Source: Sphingomonas changnyeongensis | GTDB taxonomy: Bacteria; Pseudomonadota; Alphaproteobacteria; Sphingomonadales; Sphingomonadaceae | Assembly: GCF_009913435.1 (NCBI RefSeq) | Contig: NZ_CP047895.1 | Span: forward strand, 752,501-816,500 | Length of the DNA stretch: 64,000 nt | Reading direction: 5' to 3' | Shown here: positions 35,350-45,893 of the stretch, piece after piece | How the letters are laid out: each line of letters starts with the position of its first letter | Position numbering within the stretch: position 1 is the first letter of the stretch | The notes under the pieces: generated by a model | Told to the model about the DNA's origin: nothing | The model's database searches: none | What the model saw: the letters and a program-made list of their open reading frames with translations, nothing else | Program-made: the position numbers and the translations under genes

Positions 35350-35641
35350 AGCGCTCGGCCAGGTCATCACGTCGCTGAACGCCGAGCTTGCGGCGCTCAA
35401 AGCGTTCGACATCGTGGCGCTTGCCGAGGCGACCGACATCAAGGAACAGCGGATCGCCCTTCTCGCCTCGGGCCAGGACAATCCGCTGTCGACCGAGGAG
35501 CGGGCGCTGGCCGAAGAGGCGATGCGCCTCAACGAGCTGGCGCGCGTCTATGTCAATCTGATGAGCGCCAATGTGCGCCAGCGGCTCGAGGCGCTGACCG
35601 GCACCGCGCCGGTTGCCTACACGCCGCGCGCAGCAGCGTAA
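35336..35641 (+). CDS. flgN: Flagellar export chaperone FlgN-like
   Basis: A 101-residue helical, cysteine-free protein (ALGQVITSLNAELAALKAFD, then EERALAEEAMRLNELARVYV). Size, composition and position directly after flgM identify it as the FlgN-type chaperone for FlgK and FlgL; sequence similarity to the enterobacterial protein is low, as usual. It starts 14 bp inside flgM. Confidence 0.7.
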   Translation: MSRIEALGQVITSLNAELAALKAFDIVALAEATDIKEQRIALLASGQDNPLSTEERALAEEAMRLNELARVYVNLMSANVRQRLEALTGTAPVAYTPRAAA

Positions 35642-35798
35642 GCGGAACTTCCTCCCCCGGTCGCCCGCGGGGAGGAGGACGGGTCGCCGCTCCGGGCGCG
35701 CAGCCGCTGTGCGCGACCGGGGCGGTGCCACGGGGGCGGTGCGGCGATCCGGGGGCTTGAGGGGCCGCCGCGCCGTCCCCGACCAGCACGACGGTTTC

Positions 35799-35814
35799 TG
35801 GCACGATCTTTGCT
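35799..35814 (+). promoter_or_regulatory. Sigma-54 promoter of the transglycosylase-flhA-fliA operon
   Basis: TGGCAC-GATCT-TTGCT, a full consensus match; predicted start near 35825, 20 bp before the ATG. It would put FliA synthesis under sigma-54 control. Confidence 0.85.
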
Positions 35815-35844
35815 GAACCGATCCCGAATCAACGGGATGCGTGC

Positions 35845-36678
35845 ATGACGATCGCCAGCTTCAGCGTTCAGGATCGGCCCGGCGGGGTCCATTCCGCCAT
35901 TGCGGTGGCGGCAGCGCGGACCGGCATGGATTTCTCCTATCTGCTCGGCCAGGCGCAGGTCGAATCGGCGATGCGTCCCGATGCGCGCGCAGCGACCAGC
36001 AGCGCCGAGGGCTGTATCAGTTCATCGACCAGAGCTGGCTGGGCATCGTCCATCGCCACGGTGCCGCCCATGGCCTTGGCTGGGCGGCGGCGGCGATCAC
36101 CGAGGGGCCGGGCGGCCGCTTCAATGTCGCCGATCCCGCGCTGCGCCGCGCGATCCTCGACCTGCGCCGCGATCCGCGCACCGCCGCGCTGATGGCCGCC
36201 GAACATGCCGCCGACAACAAGGCCGAGCTTGAGGCGCGGTTCGGGCGCAACATGGGGTCGGCCGACCTGTACATGGCCCATTTCCTTGGCCTGGGCGGCG
36301 CGCGCCGCTTCATCGCCGCGCTCGACAGCGATCCCGGCCAGCCGGCAGCGCGGATGTTCCCCGCCGCCGCTGCCGCCAATCGCAATGTGTTCTTCGCGCC
36401 CGATGGCCGGGCACGTTCGGTGGCCGAAATCCATGGCCGCTTCGCCGAACGGCTGGAACGCGGCGCGCGGCTTGCCGGGGCGGCAAAGCGTTGCCGGACC
36501 TTGCCGCCCCCGCGGCACCCGCATTCGCGCAGGCGGTTGCCGTCCCGGGCGCGGAAACCGACGGGCGCACCACGCTTGATGATCTGCTGGCGCGCGGGCG
36601 AGCGCAGGACAATCTGCTGCGCCCCCGGCCCGAAACCGCGCGGCTCGCCTATCTGATGCTTGCCGGCATGGGGGCTGA
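35845..36678 (+). CDS. Flagellar lytic transglycosylase (SLT domain), several -1 frameshifts
   Basis: Peptidoglycan lytic transglycosylase, probably opening the wall for the rod in place of the missing FlgJ muramidase. The catalytic glutamate is in LGQAQVESAMRPDA, followed, after a frame break in the G3 run 36009-36011, by GLYQFIDQSWLGIVHRHG. A second break near 36484-36490 leads into LPDLAAPAAPAFAQAVAVPG. A third base missing in the G5 run 36670-36674 would place the stop at 36676-36678, just before flhA. About 278 residues if repaired. No signal peptide was seen. Confidence 0.72.
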
Positions 36679-36682
36679 GATC

Positions 36683-38769
36683 ATGGCCAGCCTGACGATG
36701 AACCCGGCCATGGCCGGTCGCGCCGGCCGGGTCGCCGCGCTGCCGGCGGGCATCCTGCTGCTCGTCCTGCTGATGGTCGTGCCGATCCCGGCGGCGCTGC
36801 TCGACCTGTTCTTCATCCTCAACATCATGATTTCGGTCGCGGTGCTGATGGTCGCGCTCAACGCGGAAAAGCCGCTCGACTTCTCGAGCTTTCCGACCGT
36901 GCTGTTGCTCGCCACCCTGTTCCGGCTGGCGCTCAACGTCGCCTCGACCCGCGTCGTGCTTGTCCATGGCCATGAAGGCAATGCCGCCGCCGGCCATGTG
37001 ATCGAGGCGTTTGGCAGCTTCCTGATCGGCGGCGATTATGTCGTCGGCCTCTTGGTCTTCGCCATTCTGGTCATCATCAACATGGTGGTGATCACCAAGG
37101 GGCCGGGCGCGTGTCGGAAGTGTCGGCGCGCTTCACCCTCGATGCGCTGCCGGGCAAGCAGATGGCGATCGATGCCGATCTCAATGCCGGGCTGATCACC
37201 CCCGACGAAGCCAAGGCCCGCCGCGCCGAAGTGGCGACCGAGGCCGATTTCTACGGGTCGATGGACGGTTCGTCCAAGTTCGTGAAGGGCGATGCGATCG
37301 CCGCGCTGCTGATCCTTGGCGTCAACGTGCTGGGCGGGCTGGTGATCGGGGTCGCAAGCCATGGGCTGGGCATCGGTGCTGCGGCGCGGGCCTATCTGCT
37401 GCTGGCGGTCGGCGACGCGCTGGTCGCGCAGATCCCGGCGCTGCTGCTGTCGATCGCGGCGGCGGCGATCGTCACCCGCGTCGCCTCTGCCCATGATCTG
37501 GCCGGCCAGATCGGTAGCCAGTTCGCCAGCCCGCGCACCTGGGCGCCGGTGGCGGCGATCCTCGCCCTGCTCGGCCTGCTGCCGGGCATGCCGGGGCTGC
37601 TGCTGCTGCCGGCGGCGGCGATTGCCGGGCTTGCCGCCTGGGCGCTCGCCCGTGCGCAGGCCCGCGCCGATGCCGCGCCGCCCCCGCTTGCCGAAGAGCC
37701 GGGCGACATCAGCCGCATCGATTGGTCCGAAGTCGCCGATGCGATGCAGGTCAATCTTGAGATCGGTTATGGGCTGGTGCCGATGGTCGATGAACGCGCG
37801 GGCGCGCCGCTGATGGCGCGGATCACCGGCGTCAGGCGTCAGCTGTCGAAGGAACTGGGCTTTGTCGTGCCGCAGGTCAGGGTGCGCGACAATATCGGCC
37901 TCGCGCCCTATCGCTACCGCGTGCTGGTGAACGGCGTCGTCGTCGGCGAGGACGAGGTCGCGCCCGACGAGATGCTGGCGCTCGATACCGGGCAGGCGGT
38001 CGGCCGCCTGCGCGGGCGGGCGGCGCGCGATCCGACCTTCGGCCTTGATGCGACCTGGATCGCGGCGGCCGATGCCGATGCGGCGACCGCGCAGGGCTAT
38101 ATGGTCGTCGACAGCGGCACGGTCATCGCCACCCATCTCAACCATCTGCTTGGCAGCCATGCCGCCGATCTGCTCGGCCCCGACGAGGTGCAGAGCCTGC
38201 TCGACCGGCTGAAGGAACAGGCGGCGCAGCTGGTCGCCTCGCTGTCGCCCAATCCGGTGCCGCTCACCGTGCTGACCCAGGTGCTGCGCGCGCTGCTGGC
38301 GGAAAACATCCCGATCCGCGAGTTCCGGCGCATCGGCGCTGCGATTGCGGTTGCCGCGCAGCGCACGCTCGACGCCGAGGAGCTGGCGGAGGCGATCCGC
38401 CCCGATCTCGGCCCGCTGATCATCCAGAAGCTGTGCGCCCCGCGCGAGCCGCTGCGCGTGATGACGCTCGAGGCCGGGCTGGAAGCGATCCTGGGGCAGG
38501 CAGTGCGGTCCGACCCCGCCCGCCGCCACATGATCGATCCCGAGCTTGGCCGGCGCATCCTCGATTCGCTGCATCAGGCGGCCGAGCCGCTGATCGCCGA
38601 GGCGCGGCCGTTCGCGCTGATCGTGCAGCCGGGCATTCGCATCGCGCTGCGCAAGCTGGTCAGGACCGCCCTGCCGGACACGCCGGTGATGAGTTTTCTC
38701 GAAGTGCCGGACGACAAGCCGGTCGAAGTCGTCGCCGTGATCGGCGCCCCCCAGCAACTCGCGGCCTGA
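36683..38769 (+). CDS. flhA: Flagellar export gate protein FlhA (one -1 frameshift)
   Basis: Central membrane component of the flagellar type III secretion gate; about 695 residues. N-terminal helices (PAALLDLFFILNIMISVAVL, ATLFRLALNVASTRVVL), then the FHIPEP-type region RFTLDALPGKQMAIDADLNA and a large cytoplasmic domain ending with a PDTPVMSFLEVPD block. The break is in the G4 run 37099-37102 (VVITKG joined to AGRVSEVSARF). The ATG at 36683 follows the inferred transglycosylase stop by 4 bp; fliA follows 9 bp after. Confidence 0.88.
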
Positions 38770-38778
38770 GGATCCGAT

Positions 38779-39510
38779 ATGGCCACTGCCCCCATGATGC
38801 CGCTTGTCTATGACCGTCCCGGCCAGCCCGCCGGCAGCGAGGCGATGATCCGCGCGCATATGCCGCTGGTTCGCCGCATCGCCTGGCATGTCCATGGTTC
38901 GGTGTCGAATGCGGTCGAGGTCGAGGATCTGATCCAGACCGGCCTTGTCGCGCTGGTCGAGGCCGCCGCGAGCTTCGAGGATCGCGGCCAGGTGACCTTC
39001 GCCCAGTATCTCGCGACCCGCATCCGCGGCGCGATGATCGATGCGCTGCGCCGCCAGGCGACGCTGACCCGGGGCGCGATGCGCCGGCGGCGGGCGCTGG
39101 CCGAGGCGGAGGCGGCGCTTGCCGCCGCGCATGGCCGCCCGGCGACCGAGGCCGAGCTGGCCGAGCGGCTGGGCGTGACGCGCGACCGGCTGCGCACCGA
39201 CTATCTCGACGCGCGGCCGGTGCGGATGGAGCCGATCGACGGCGTCTATTCCGATGACAGCCCGTGGTTCATGAGCGACGAGCCCGATCCGTTCGCCACG
39301 CTGGAGCAGGAGGATCTGCACCGCGCGCTGACCGCCGCGATCGCAACCCTGTCGGAGCGCGAGGCGCAGGTGATCCAGCTTTATTATGTCGAGGAGCTGA
39401 ATCTGGAGGAAATCGGCCAGGTGCTGGGCGTCGGCGCGGCGCGGATCTGCCAGATCAAAAAGGCCGCCCACCAGAAGCTGAGGCACGCGCTCGCCCGCCA
39501 GACCGGCTGA
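38779..39510 (+). CDS. fliA: RNA polymerase sigma-28 factor FliA
   Basis: Flagellar sigma factor, 243 residues with regions 2, 3 and 4: VEVEDLIQTGLVALVEAAAS and ATRIRGAMIDALRR; AELAERLGVTRDRLRTDYL; LSEREAQVIQLYYVEELNLE with an HTH ending GVGAARICQIKKAAHQ. It is predicted to recognise the four TAAA-N15-GCCG promoters in the window and to be held by FlgM. Third gene of a sigma-54 operon; a strong terminator follows. Confidence 0.93.
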   Translation: MATAPMMPLVYDRPGQPAGSEAMIRAHMPLVRRIAWHVHGSVSNAVEVEDLIQTGLVALVEAAASFEDRGQVTFAQYLATRIRGAMIDALRRQATLTRGAMRRRRALAEAEAALAAAHGRPATEAELAERLGVTRDRLRTDYLDARPVRMEPIDGVYSDDSPWFMSDEPDPFATLEQEDLHRALTAAIATLSEREAQVIQLYYVEELNLEEIGQVLGVGAARICQIKKAAHQKLRHALARQTG

Positions 39511-39634
39511 GCCGCAGCCGTCTCCTTCGATCTCCTGCGGCCCCGGTCTCCTGATCGCGGGCCGCATCTTTTTGCATCATCGACGCGCCCCGATCCGGTG
39601 GCCGCTGCCGGTGGCGCGGGCCGGCCATGCAAAA

Positions 39635-39670
39635 GCCCCCGGCGCGTTGGGGGCGCCGGGGGCGGGTTTT
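39635..39670. terminator. Bidirectional terminator between fliA and fliC
   Basis: Perfect 11-bp stem GCCCCCGGCGC/GCGCCGGGGGC, 7-nt loop, TTTT on the right for fliA and AAAA on the left (TTTT for leftward fliC transcripts). It lies 125 bp after the fliA stop and 79 bp beyond the fliC stop. Confidence 0.8.
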
Positions 39671-39689
39671 GTCCGCTACGCAACGGTTA

Positions 39690-39737
39690 CGAACGCAAAC
39701 TCGAACGCGAACTCAAACGCGAACACAAACGTAACTC
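39690..39737. repeat. Four degenerate tandem 12-bp repeats downstream of fliC
   Basis: Units CGAACGCAAACT, CGAACGCGAACT, CAAACGCGAACA, CAAACGTAACTC, unusually A/C-rich for this genome, between the fliC stop and the terminator. They would be transcribed in the fliC 3' untranslated region. Confidence 0.65.
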
Positions 39738-39748
39738 CCGACTGCGCC

Positions 39749-40558
39749 TTAACGCAGCAGGTTCAGCACGCCCGAGGCGCTCTGATTGGCCTGGGCGAGC
39801 ATCGCGGTCGCCGCCTGGCTCAGGATCTGGGCCTTGGCGAGGTTCGTCGTCTCGACCGAGAAGTCGGTGTCCTCGATGCGGCTGCGCGCATCCGACAGAT
39901 TGTTGATGTTGTTGGTCAGGTTGTTGACCACCGACTGCAGGCGGCTCTGTCCGGCGCCCAGCGACGCGCGGGTGGTGTTGACCGCATCGAGCGCGGCATC
40001 GACGTCGCCAAGCGCGGTCGAGGCGTCGGCGGCGTCGGAGATATCGGCGCCGGTCGCGTCCGACAGGTCAAGCCCGGTGATGGTGAGCGTCACCGTCTGG
40101 CCGTCATCGGCACCGGTCTGGATATCGACCTCGACGTCGTTGGTGCCGAACAGGGTCACGTCGTTGAAGGTCGTGTTTTCGATGATGTCGTCGATCTGCG
40201 CGCCCAGTTCGGCGACTTCGGTCTGCAGGTTCGCGCGGTCAGCGTCGCTATAGGTGCCCGAGGCCGACTGCACGGCCAGTTCGCGGATGCGCTGCAGCAT
40301 GTTGGTCACCTCGGTCAGCGCGCCTTCGGCGGTCTGGGCGAGCGAGATGCCGTCATTGGCGTTGCGGATCGCCTGGCTCATGCCGCGGATCTGCGAGGTC
40401 ATCGAGCTGGCGATGGCGAGGCCGGCGGCGTCGTCGCGCGCGCTGTTGATGCGCTTGCCGGTCGACAGCCGCTCCATCGCGGTCTGCAGCGAAAGCTGGG
40501 CGGTGCGCGAGCCGTTCTGCGCCCTGAGCGCCGCCGAGTTGGTCGAAATCACAGTCAT
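39749..40558 (-). CDS. fliC: Flagellin
   Basis: Filament subunit of 269 residues, i.e. mostly the conserved D0/D1 coils with a minimal surface domain. The N-terminus is [20 protein letters not shown] and [20 protein letters not shown]; the C-terminus is [20 protein letters not shown] ending VLNLLR. The middle is Asp/Thr-rich. Only one flagellin gene is present here. The sigma-28 promoter is about 80 bp upstream; the chaperone gene fliS lies at the far end of the locus. Confidence 0.95.
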   Translation of the reverse strand: MTVISTNSAALRAQNGSRTAQLSLQTAMERLSTGKRINSARDDAAGLAIASSMTSQIRGMSQAIRNANDGISLAQTAEGALTEVTNMLQRIRELAVQSASGTYSDADRANLQTEVAELGAQIDDIIENTTFNDVTLFGTNDVEVDIQTGADDGQTVTLTITGLDLSDATGADISDAADASTALGDVDAALDAVNTTRASLGAGQSRLQSVVNNLTNNINNLSDARSRIEDTDFSVETTNLAKAQILSQAATAMLAQANQSASGVLNLLR

Positions 40559-40634
40559 GTCCGGTCTCCGTCTGTGGTCTGGCCGCGCTTCCTCGTCGCA
40601 GGAACGACAGCGAAGCCAGAGCAGCCACCCCAGA

Positions 40635-40661
40635 AAACGGCTCATGTCGTCCGGGCTTTAG
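40635..40661 (-). promoter_or_regulatory. Sigma-28 (FliA) promoter of fliC
   Basis: Minus strand TAAA, exactly 15 nt, GCCGTTTT. It predicts a start near 40626 and a leader of about 68 nt. Confidence 0.8.
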
Positions 40662-40702
40662 CGGATTTTTCGCGCCGCCCCGCGCGCCACCGCCGAAAGG
40701 CC

Positions 40703-40720
40703 TCTACGCGCGCGCGTAGA
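40703..40720. promoter_or_regulatory. 18-bp perfect palindrome between fliC and flbD
   Basis: TCTACGCGCGCGCGTAGA, exactly self-complementary, 71 bp upstream of the flbD ATG and 41 bp upstream of the fliC -35. It is placed to act as an operator for one or both genes; the cognate protein is unknown. Confidence 0.45.
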
Positions 40721-40791
40721 ACAAAAATCAGCGTTAACGACTGTTTTACCTCATTTTTGGATACCGGTCCTCGAACAAGGGGGCCGAGACG

Positions 40792-42065
<1,274 letters not shown>

Positions 42066-42069
<4 letters not shown>

Positions 42070-42431
42070 GCGTCGCGGGCCTGAGCGGGGCGGACCGGGT
42101 GATGGCGATCCGCGCGCAGATCCTTGAACGCAACGCCGCGCTGCAACGTGCAACCGGCGGGGCCGCAGCCCCGGTCGCCGGCGGCATCGGCGCGCCGCCC
42201 GCCCCCGCGCCTCAGGGCTTTGCCGGCACGCTCGAGGCCGCGCTCCAGTCGGTCAACCGCGCCCAGTCGGCGGCGTCGGCGGCCAGCGAAGCCTATGAGC
42301 GCGGCGAGACGGTCGACGTCGCGCAGGTGATGCTCAGCCGCCAGAAAGCCTCGCTCGCCTTCGAGGCGACGCTCCAGGCCCGCAACAAGATCCTGTCCGC
42401 ATACAAGGACATTATGAGCATGCCGGTCTAA
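42066..42431 (+). CDS. fliE: Flagellar hook-basal body protein FliE
   Basis: Adaptor between MS-ring and rod; 121 residues. The C-terminal [20 protein letters not shown] with [15 protein letters not shown] is the FliE signature; the N-terminus is Ala/Pro-rich. It overlaps the activator gene by 4 bp and precedes fliF by 3 bp. Confidence 0.9.
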
Positions 42432-42434
42432 GCC

Positions 42435-44117
42435 ATGGTCACGACCGCTCTTGCCGCCGCGTCGCCGCCCGAACCGGGGCCGGCCGATCCGTCCGCGCCG
42501 CCGTCCACGACCGCACGGCTTTCCGGCCGCCGCCTGCCGCCGGTCGCCGCGCTGCGCGAACTCTGGGCGCAGCCCGCCGTCCGCCGCAGCGCGCCCGCCA
42601 TCGGGCTGGCCGGGCTGATCGGCTCGGCGGCACTGGCCTGGGCGCTGATGGCCGCGCCGCCGCAAAAGACGCTGTTTTCGGGCCTTGCCGATGCCGACAA
42701 GGCGGCGGCGGTCGAGGCGCTCGAACAATCGGGTATCGCCCACCGCATCGATCCCGCCACGGGCACGCTGACCGTGGCCGAGGATGATTATTACAGGGCG
42801 CGGATGCTGCTGGCCGCGCAGAATCTGCCCAAGGCGGATCCGGGCGGCTATGCGCTGCTCGACCAGCTGCCGATGGGCGTCAGCCGCGCGGTCGAGGGCG
42901 AAAGGCTGCGCCAGGCGCGCGAGACCGAACTGGCGCGCTCGATCCGCGAGATCGAGGGCGTGACCGATGCCCGCGTCCATCTGGCGATGCCCGAGGCGAG
43001 CGTGTTCGTCCGCGACAGCGCCCAGCCTTCGGCCTCGGTGATCGTCCGGCTGGCCGCCGGCCGCGCGCTGGCCGATGCGCAGGTGCGCTCGATCATCAAT
43101 CTCGTCGCCTCGTCCGTGCCGGGGATGAAGCCCGAGGCGGTGACCATCGTCGATGGCGCGGGGACCTTGCTGTCCAAGCCCGCCGGGGCGGCGCTGGCCG
43201 CGACCGACGAGCGGCTGGAGTTCCAGCGCCAGGTCGAGAACAAATACCGCGCCCAGATCGCCCAGCTGCTCACCCCGCTGGTCGGCGCGGGCAATTTCAC
43301 CGCCGAGGTGCAGGCCGAGGTCGATCTGTCGGAAACCCAGGCGACGCGCGAAGCCTATGGCAAGCAAGGCGCGCTGCGCGCCGAACAGGGGCAGTGGACC
43401 GGCAATCAGGCCGAGCCGCCGGTCGCCGCCGGCATCCCCGGTGCGCTGTCGAACACGCCGCCGCCGGCATCCGAAGTCCGTGCCGGGGCCCAGCCCCAGC
43501 CGACCGCCGGCACGGCCCCGCCGCCTGCTACGCCCGTCGCGCCCGCCGTCAAGCAGACCGATCAGTTCGCCCGCTCCTATGAACTGGACCGCGAGGTGTC
43601 GGTGACGCGCGCCGCGCCCGGCGCGATCCGCCGGCTGTCGGTCGCGGTCGTGCTGCGCGATCCCGAAAGCGGCCGTCCGCGCAGCGCGCAGGAGCTGCGC
43701 CAGCTGACCGATCTTGTCCGTGCCGCCGTCGGCTATGATGCCGGCCGCCGCGATCAGGTGGCGGTCATGTCGCGCCGCTTTGCCGGGCCGGCCGATGCGG
43801 CGGGCACGCCGTTCTGGGAGGCCGGCTGGTTCCCGGTCGTCGCCCGCCAGGGCACGGCGCTGATCGTCGCGCTGCTGGTGCTGCTGCTCGGCGTGCGCCC
43901 GCTCATCCGGCTGATGCAGCGCCCGCGCCGCGCGCCCGAGGCGGCGCTCCCCGCACCGGTGCCGACCGATCCGGCGGCCGATCTGGCGCGGATCGACCAT
44001 GCCGCCGGCTATGAGGACAAGGTCCGGCTGGTGCGCGACTTCACCCGCGAAAATCCGCAGCGCGCGGCCCTTGCCGTGCGCGACATGATCCGTTCCGACC
44101 AGAAGGCCGAGGCATGA
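42435..44117 (+). CDS. fliF: Flagellar MS-ring protein FliF
   Basis: Inner-membrane ring subunit, 560 residues. The first helix (APAIGLAGLIGSAALAWALM) is followed by KTLFSGLADADKAAAVEALE; conserved QRARETELARSI-like block (LRQARETELARSIREIEGV) and the second helix near GTALIVALLVLLLGVRPLI follow. The C-terminal tail binds FliG. The central linker is Pro/Ala-rich. It overlaps fliG by 4 bp. Confidence 0.93.
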   Translation: MVTTALAAASPPEPGPADPSAPPSTTARLSGRRLPPVAALRELWAQPAVRRSAPAIGLAGLIGSAALAWALMAAPPQKTLFSGLADADKAAAVEALEQSGIAHRIDPATGTLTVAEDDYYRARMLLAAQNLPKADPGGYALLDQLPMGVSRAVEGERLRQARETELARSIREIEGVTDARVHLAMPEASVFVRDSAQPSASVIVRLAAGRALADAQVRSIINLVASSVPGMKPEAVTIVDGAGTLLSKPAGAALAATDERLEFQRQVENKYRAQIAQLLTPLVGAGNFTAEVQAEVDLSETQATREAYGKQGALRAEQGQWTGNQAEPPVAAGIPGALSNTPPPASEVRAGAQPQPTAGTAPPPATPVAPAVKQTDQFARSYELDREVSVTRAAPGAIRRLSVAVVLRDPESGRPRSAQELRQLTDLVRAAVGYDAGRRDQVAVMSRRFAGPADAAGTPFWEAGWFPVVARQGTALIVALLVLLLGVRPLIRLMQRPRRAPEAALPAPVPTDPAADLARIDHAAGYEDKVRLVRDFTRENPQRAALAVRDMIRSDQKAEA

Positions 44118-45130
44118 CCCAGAGTTTGTCCAGCGCCGCACCGCGCGGTTTTTCCGGCGTCGAAAAGGCCGCCGTGCTGATGATGCTTGTCGGTGACGAG
44201 GAAGCCGCCGCGATCCTGAAAAAGCTCGATCCCGACGAGGTCCGCCGGCTCGGCAAGGCGATGTTCGCCGTTGCCGATGTCGCCGAACCCCAGGTCGCCG
44301 CCGTGCTCGACGATTTCGTCGCCCGCGCCCGCAGCTGTTCGGCGATCGGTTTCGATCCGCGCCCGCAGATCGAAACGATGATGACCAAGGCGCTCGGCCC
44401 CGAACGCGCCGATACCGTGCTGTCGCGCATCACCCCGCGTGAGGAGGCCTGCGCGATCGAGATGCTCGACTGGCTGGAGCCGGAGGACATGGCCGCGCTG
44501 CTGCGCGACGAGCATCCGCAGGTGGCAGCCGTGCTGCTTGCCAATGTCGATCCCGCGGTGGCCGCGCAGGTGATCGAGCATCTGCCCGATCCGATGCAGC
44601 CCGATGTGCTGCACCGGATCGCGACGCTCGGCCCGATTTCGCCCGATGCGCTTGCCATGCTGCGCGATCTGCTGGCGCGGCGGCCGGGCCTTGGCGCGCC
44701 GGGCCTGCCGCTTGGCGGCACGCGCGAGGCGGCGGCGATCATGAACAAGGCGCGCGCCGGGGTCGAACAGCGGGTGATGCCGCGCATAGCCAAGATCGAC
44801 CGCGAGACCGCGCGGCGGATCGAGGAGGAGATGTTCGTGTTTGAACATCTGCTCGATCTTGACCCGAAGAGCCTCGGCACGCTGATGCGCGCGGTCGACA
44901 GCGATGTGCTGGTGCTCGCGCTGCGCGGCGCGGACGAGGATGCGCGCGCGATCTTCCTGGCCGCCATGTCGCAGCGCGCCGCCGACACGGTGCGCGACGA
45001 GATCGACGCGCGCGGCCAGGTGCGGCTGAGCGATGTGCTCGACGCGCAGCGCCAGATGCTGGCCACCGCCCGCCGCCTTGCCAAGGAAGGCACGATCCGC
45101 CTCGGCAACCAGTCCGACGATTATGTCTGA
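44114..45130 (+). CDS. fliG: Flagellar motor switch protein FliG
   Basis: Rotor switch protein linking FliF to FliM and meeting the stator; 338 residues. It has GVEKAAVLMMLVGDEEAAAI at the N-terminus, the EHPQ motif (LRDEHPQVAAVLLANVD) and the C-terminal torque domain with DLDPKSLGTLMRAVDSDVLV, where the charged residues face MotA. It overlaps fliF by 4 bp and fliH by 8 bp. Confidence 0.94.
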   Translation: MTQSLSSAAPRGFSGVEKAAVLMMLVGDEEAAAILKKLDPDEVRRLGKAMFAVADVAEPQVAAVLDDFVARARSCSAIGFDPRPQIETMMTKALGPERADTVLSRITPREEACAIEMLDWLEPEDMAALLRDEHPQVAAVLLANVDPAVAAQVIEHLPDPMQPDVLHRIATLGPISPDALAMLRDLLARRPGLGAPGLPLGGTREAAAIMNKARAGVEQRVMPRIAKIDRETARRIEEEMFVFEHLLDLDPKSLGTLMRAVDSDVLVLALRGADEDARAIFLAAMSQRAADTVRDEIDARGQVRLSDVLDAQRQMLATARRLAKEGTIRLGNQSDDYV

Positions 45131-45893
45131 CCGCTTCGCGCGCGCCCGCGCCGTCGATGCCGGGGCGCTGGGCGCGGCGATGGCCGCGATGCATGGCGGC
45201 TTTGCCGCCGGTCTGGGCATGCCCGCCGAGGCCGCGCCGCCCGCCGCCGCCGATCCGTCCCCCGCGCCGCGCCATTTCCGCCCGGCAGCGCCCGGCGCGC
45301 GGCCGACCGCCGGCTGGGACCCGTTCGACCCGATGGGCGATGGCCGGTTTGGCCCGCGCCCGGCCGATCCGTCACCGGCCCCGCCGCCCGCCGCGTGCGA
45401 TAACGAGGCGATCCGGGCCGAGGCCTATGCCGCCGGGCTGGCAGCCGGGCGCGCCGAAGCCGCCGAAGCCGGGGCGACCGGCGCGGCGTTGACCGCGATT
45501 GCTGACCGGCTGGCCGCGATGGCGACGCTTCAGCACGCCCGGCTTGCCGAACGGCTGCGGGCGACCGTCCTGCATCTCACCGCCCAGATCGTGGGGGAGG
45601 CGGTGCCGCCCGCCGAACTGACGGCGGCACGGATCGCGGCGGCGGCGGCGCTGATCGTCGACCGCACGGCCCCGGCAGGGCTGCGCCTCAACCCCGAAGA
45701 TGCCGTCGCGATCGGCGATCATCTGCCCCACGGGCTGGCCGTGACCGGCGATGCCGCGCTGGCGCGCGGGGCGTTTGTCATCGAAACGCGCGACGGCGAA
45801 ATCATGGACGGGCCGGATCAGTGGCTGGCGCGCCTGCACGCCGCGCTCGATGCCGTTCCCCTTGGTCCCGCACCGGCAGGCGGCGCGGCATGA
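45123..45893 (+). CDS. fliH: Flagellar export regulator FliH-like
   Basis: Regulator of the export ATPase FliI, 256 residues. The assignment rests on position between fliG and fliI, a disordered Pro-rich N-terminus (about residues 1-90), an Ala/Glu-rich coil (IRAEAYAAGLAAGRAEAAEA) and a C-terminal domain (AIGDHLPHGLAVTGDAALAR then GAFVIETRDGEIMDG) like that of FliH/V-ATPase E subunits. It overlaps fliI by 4 bp. Confidence 0.82.
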   Translation: MSDRFARARAVDAGALGAAMAAMHGGFAAGLGMPAEAAPPAAADPSPAPRHFRPAAPGARPTAGWDPFDPMGDGRFGPRPADPSPAPPPAACDNEAIRAEAYAAGLAAGRAEAAEAGATGAALTAIADRLAAMATLQHARLAERLRATVLHLTAQIVGEAVPPAELTAARIAAAAALIVDRTAPAGLRLNPEDAVAIGDHLPHGLAVTGDAALARGAFVIETRDGEIMDGPDQWLARLHAALDAVPLGPAPAGGAA

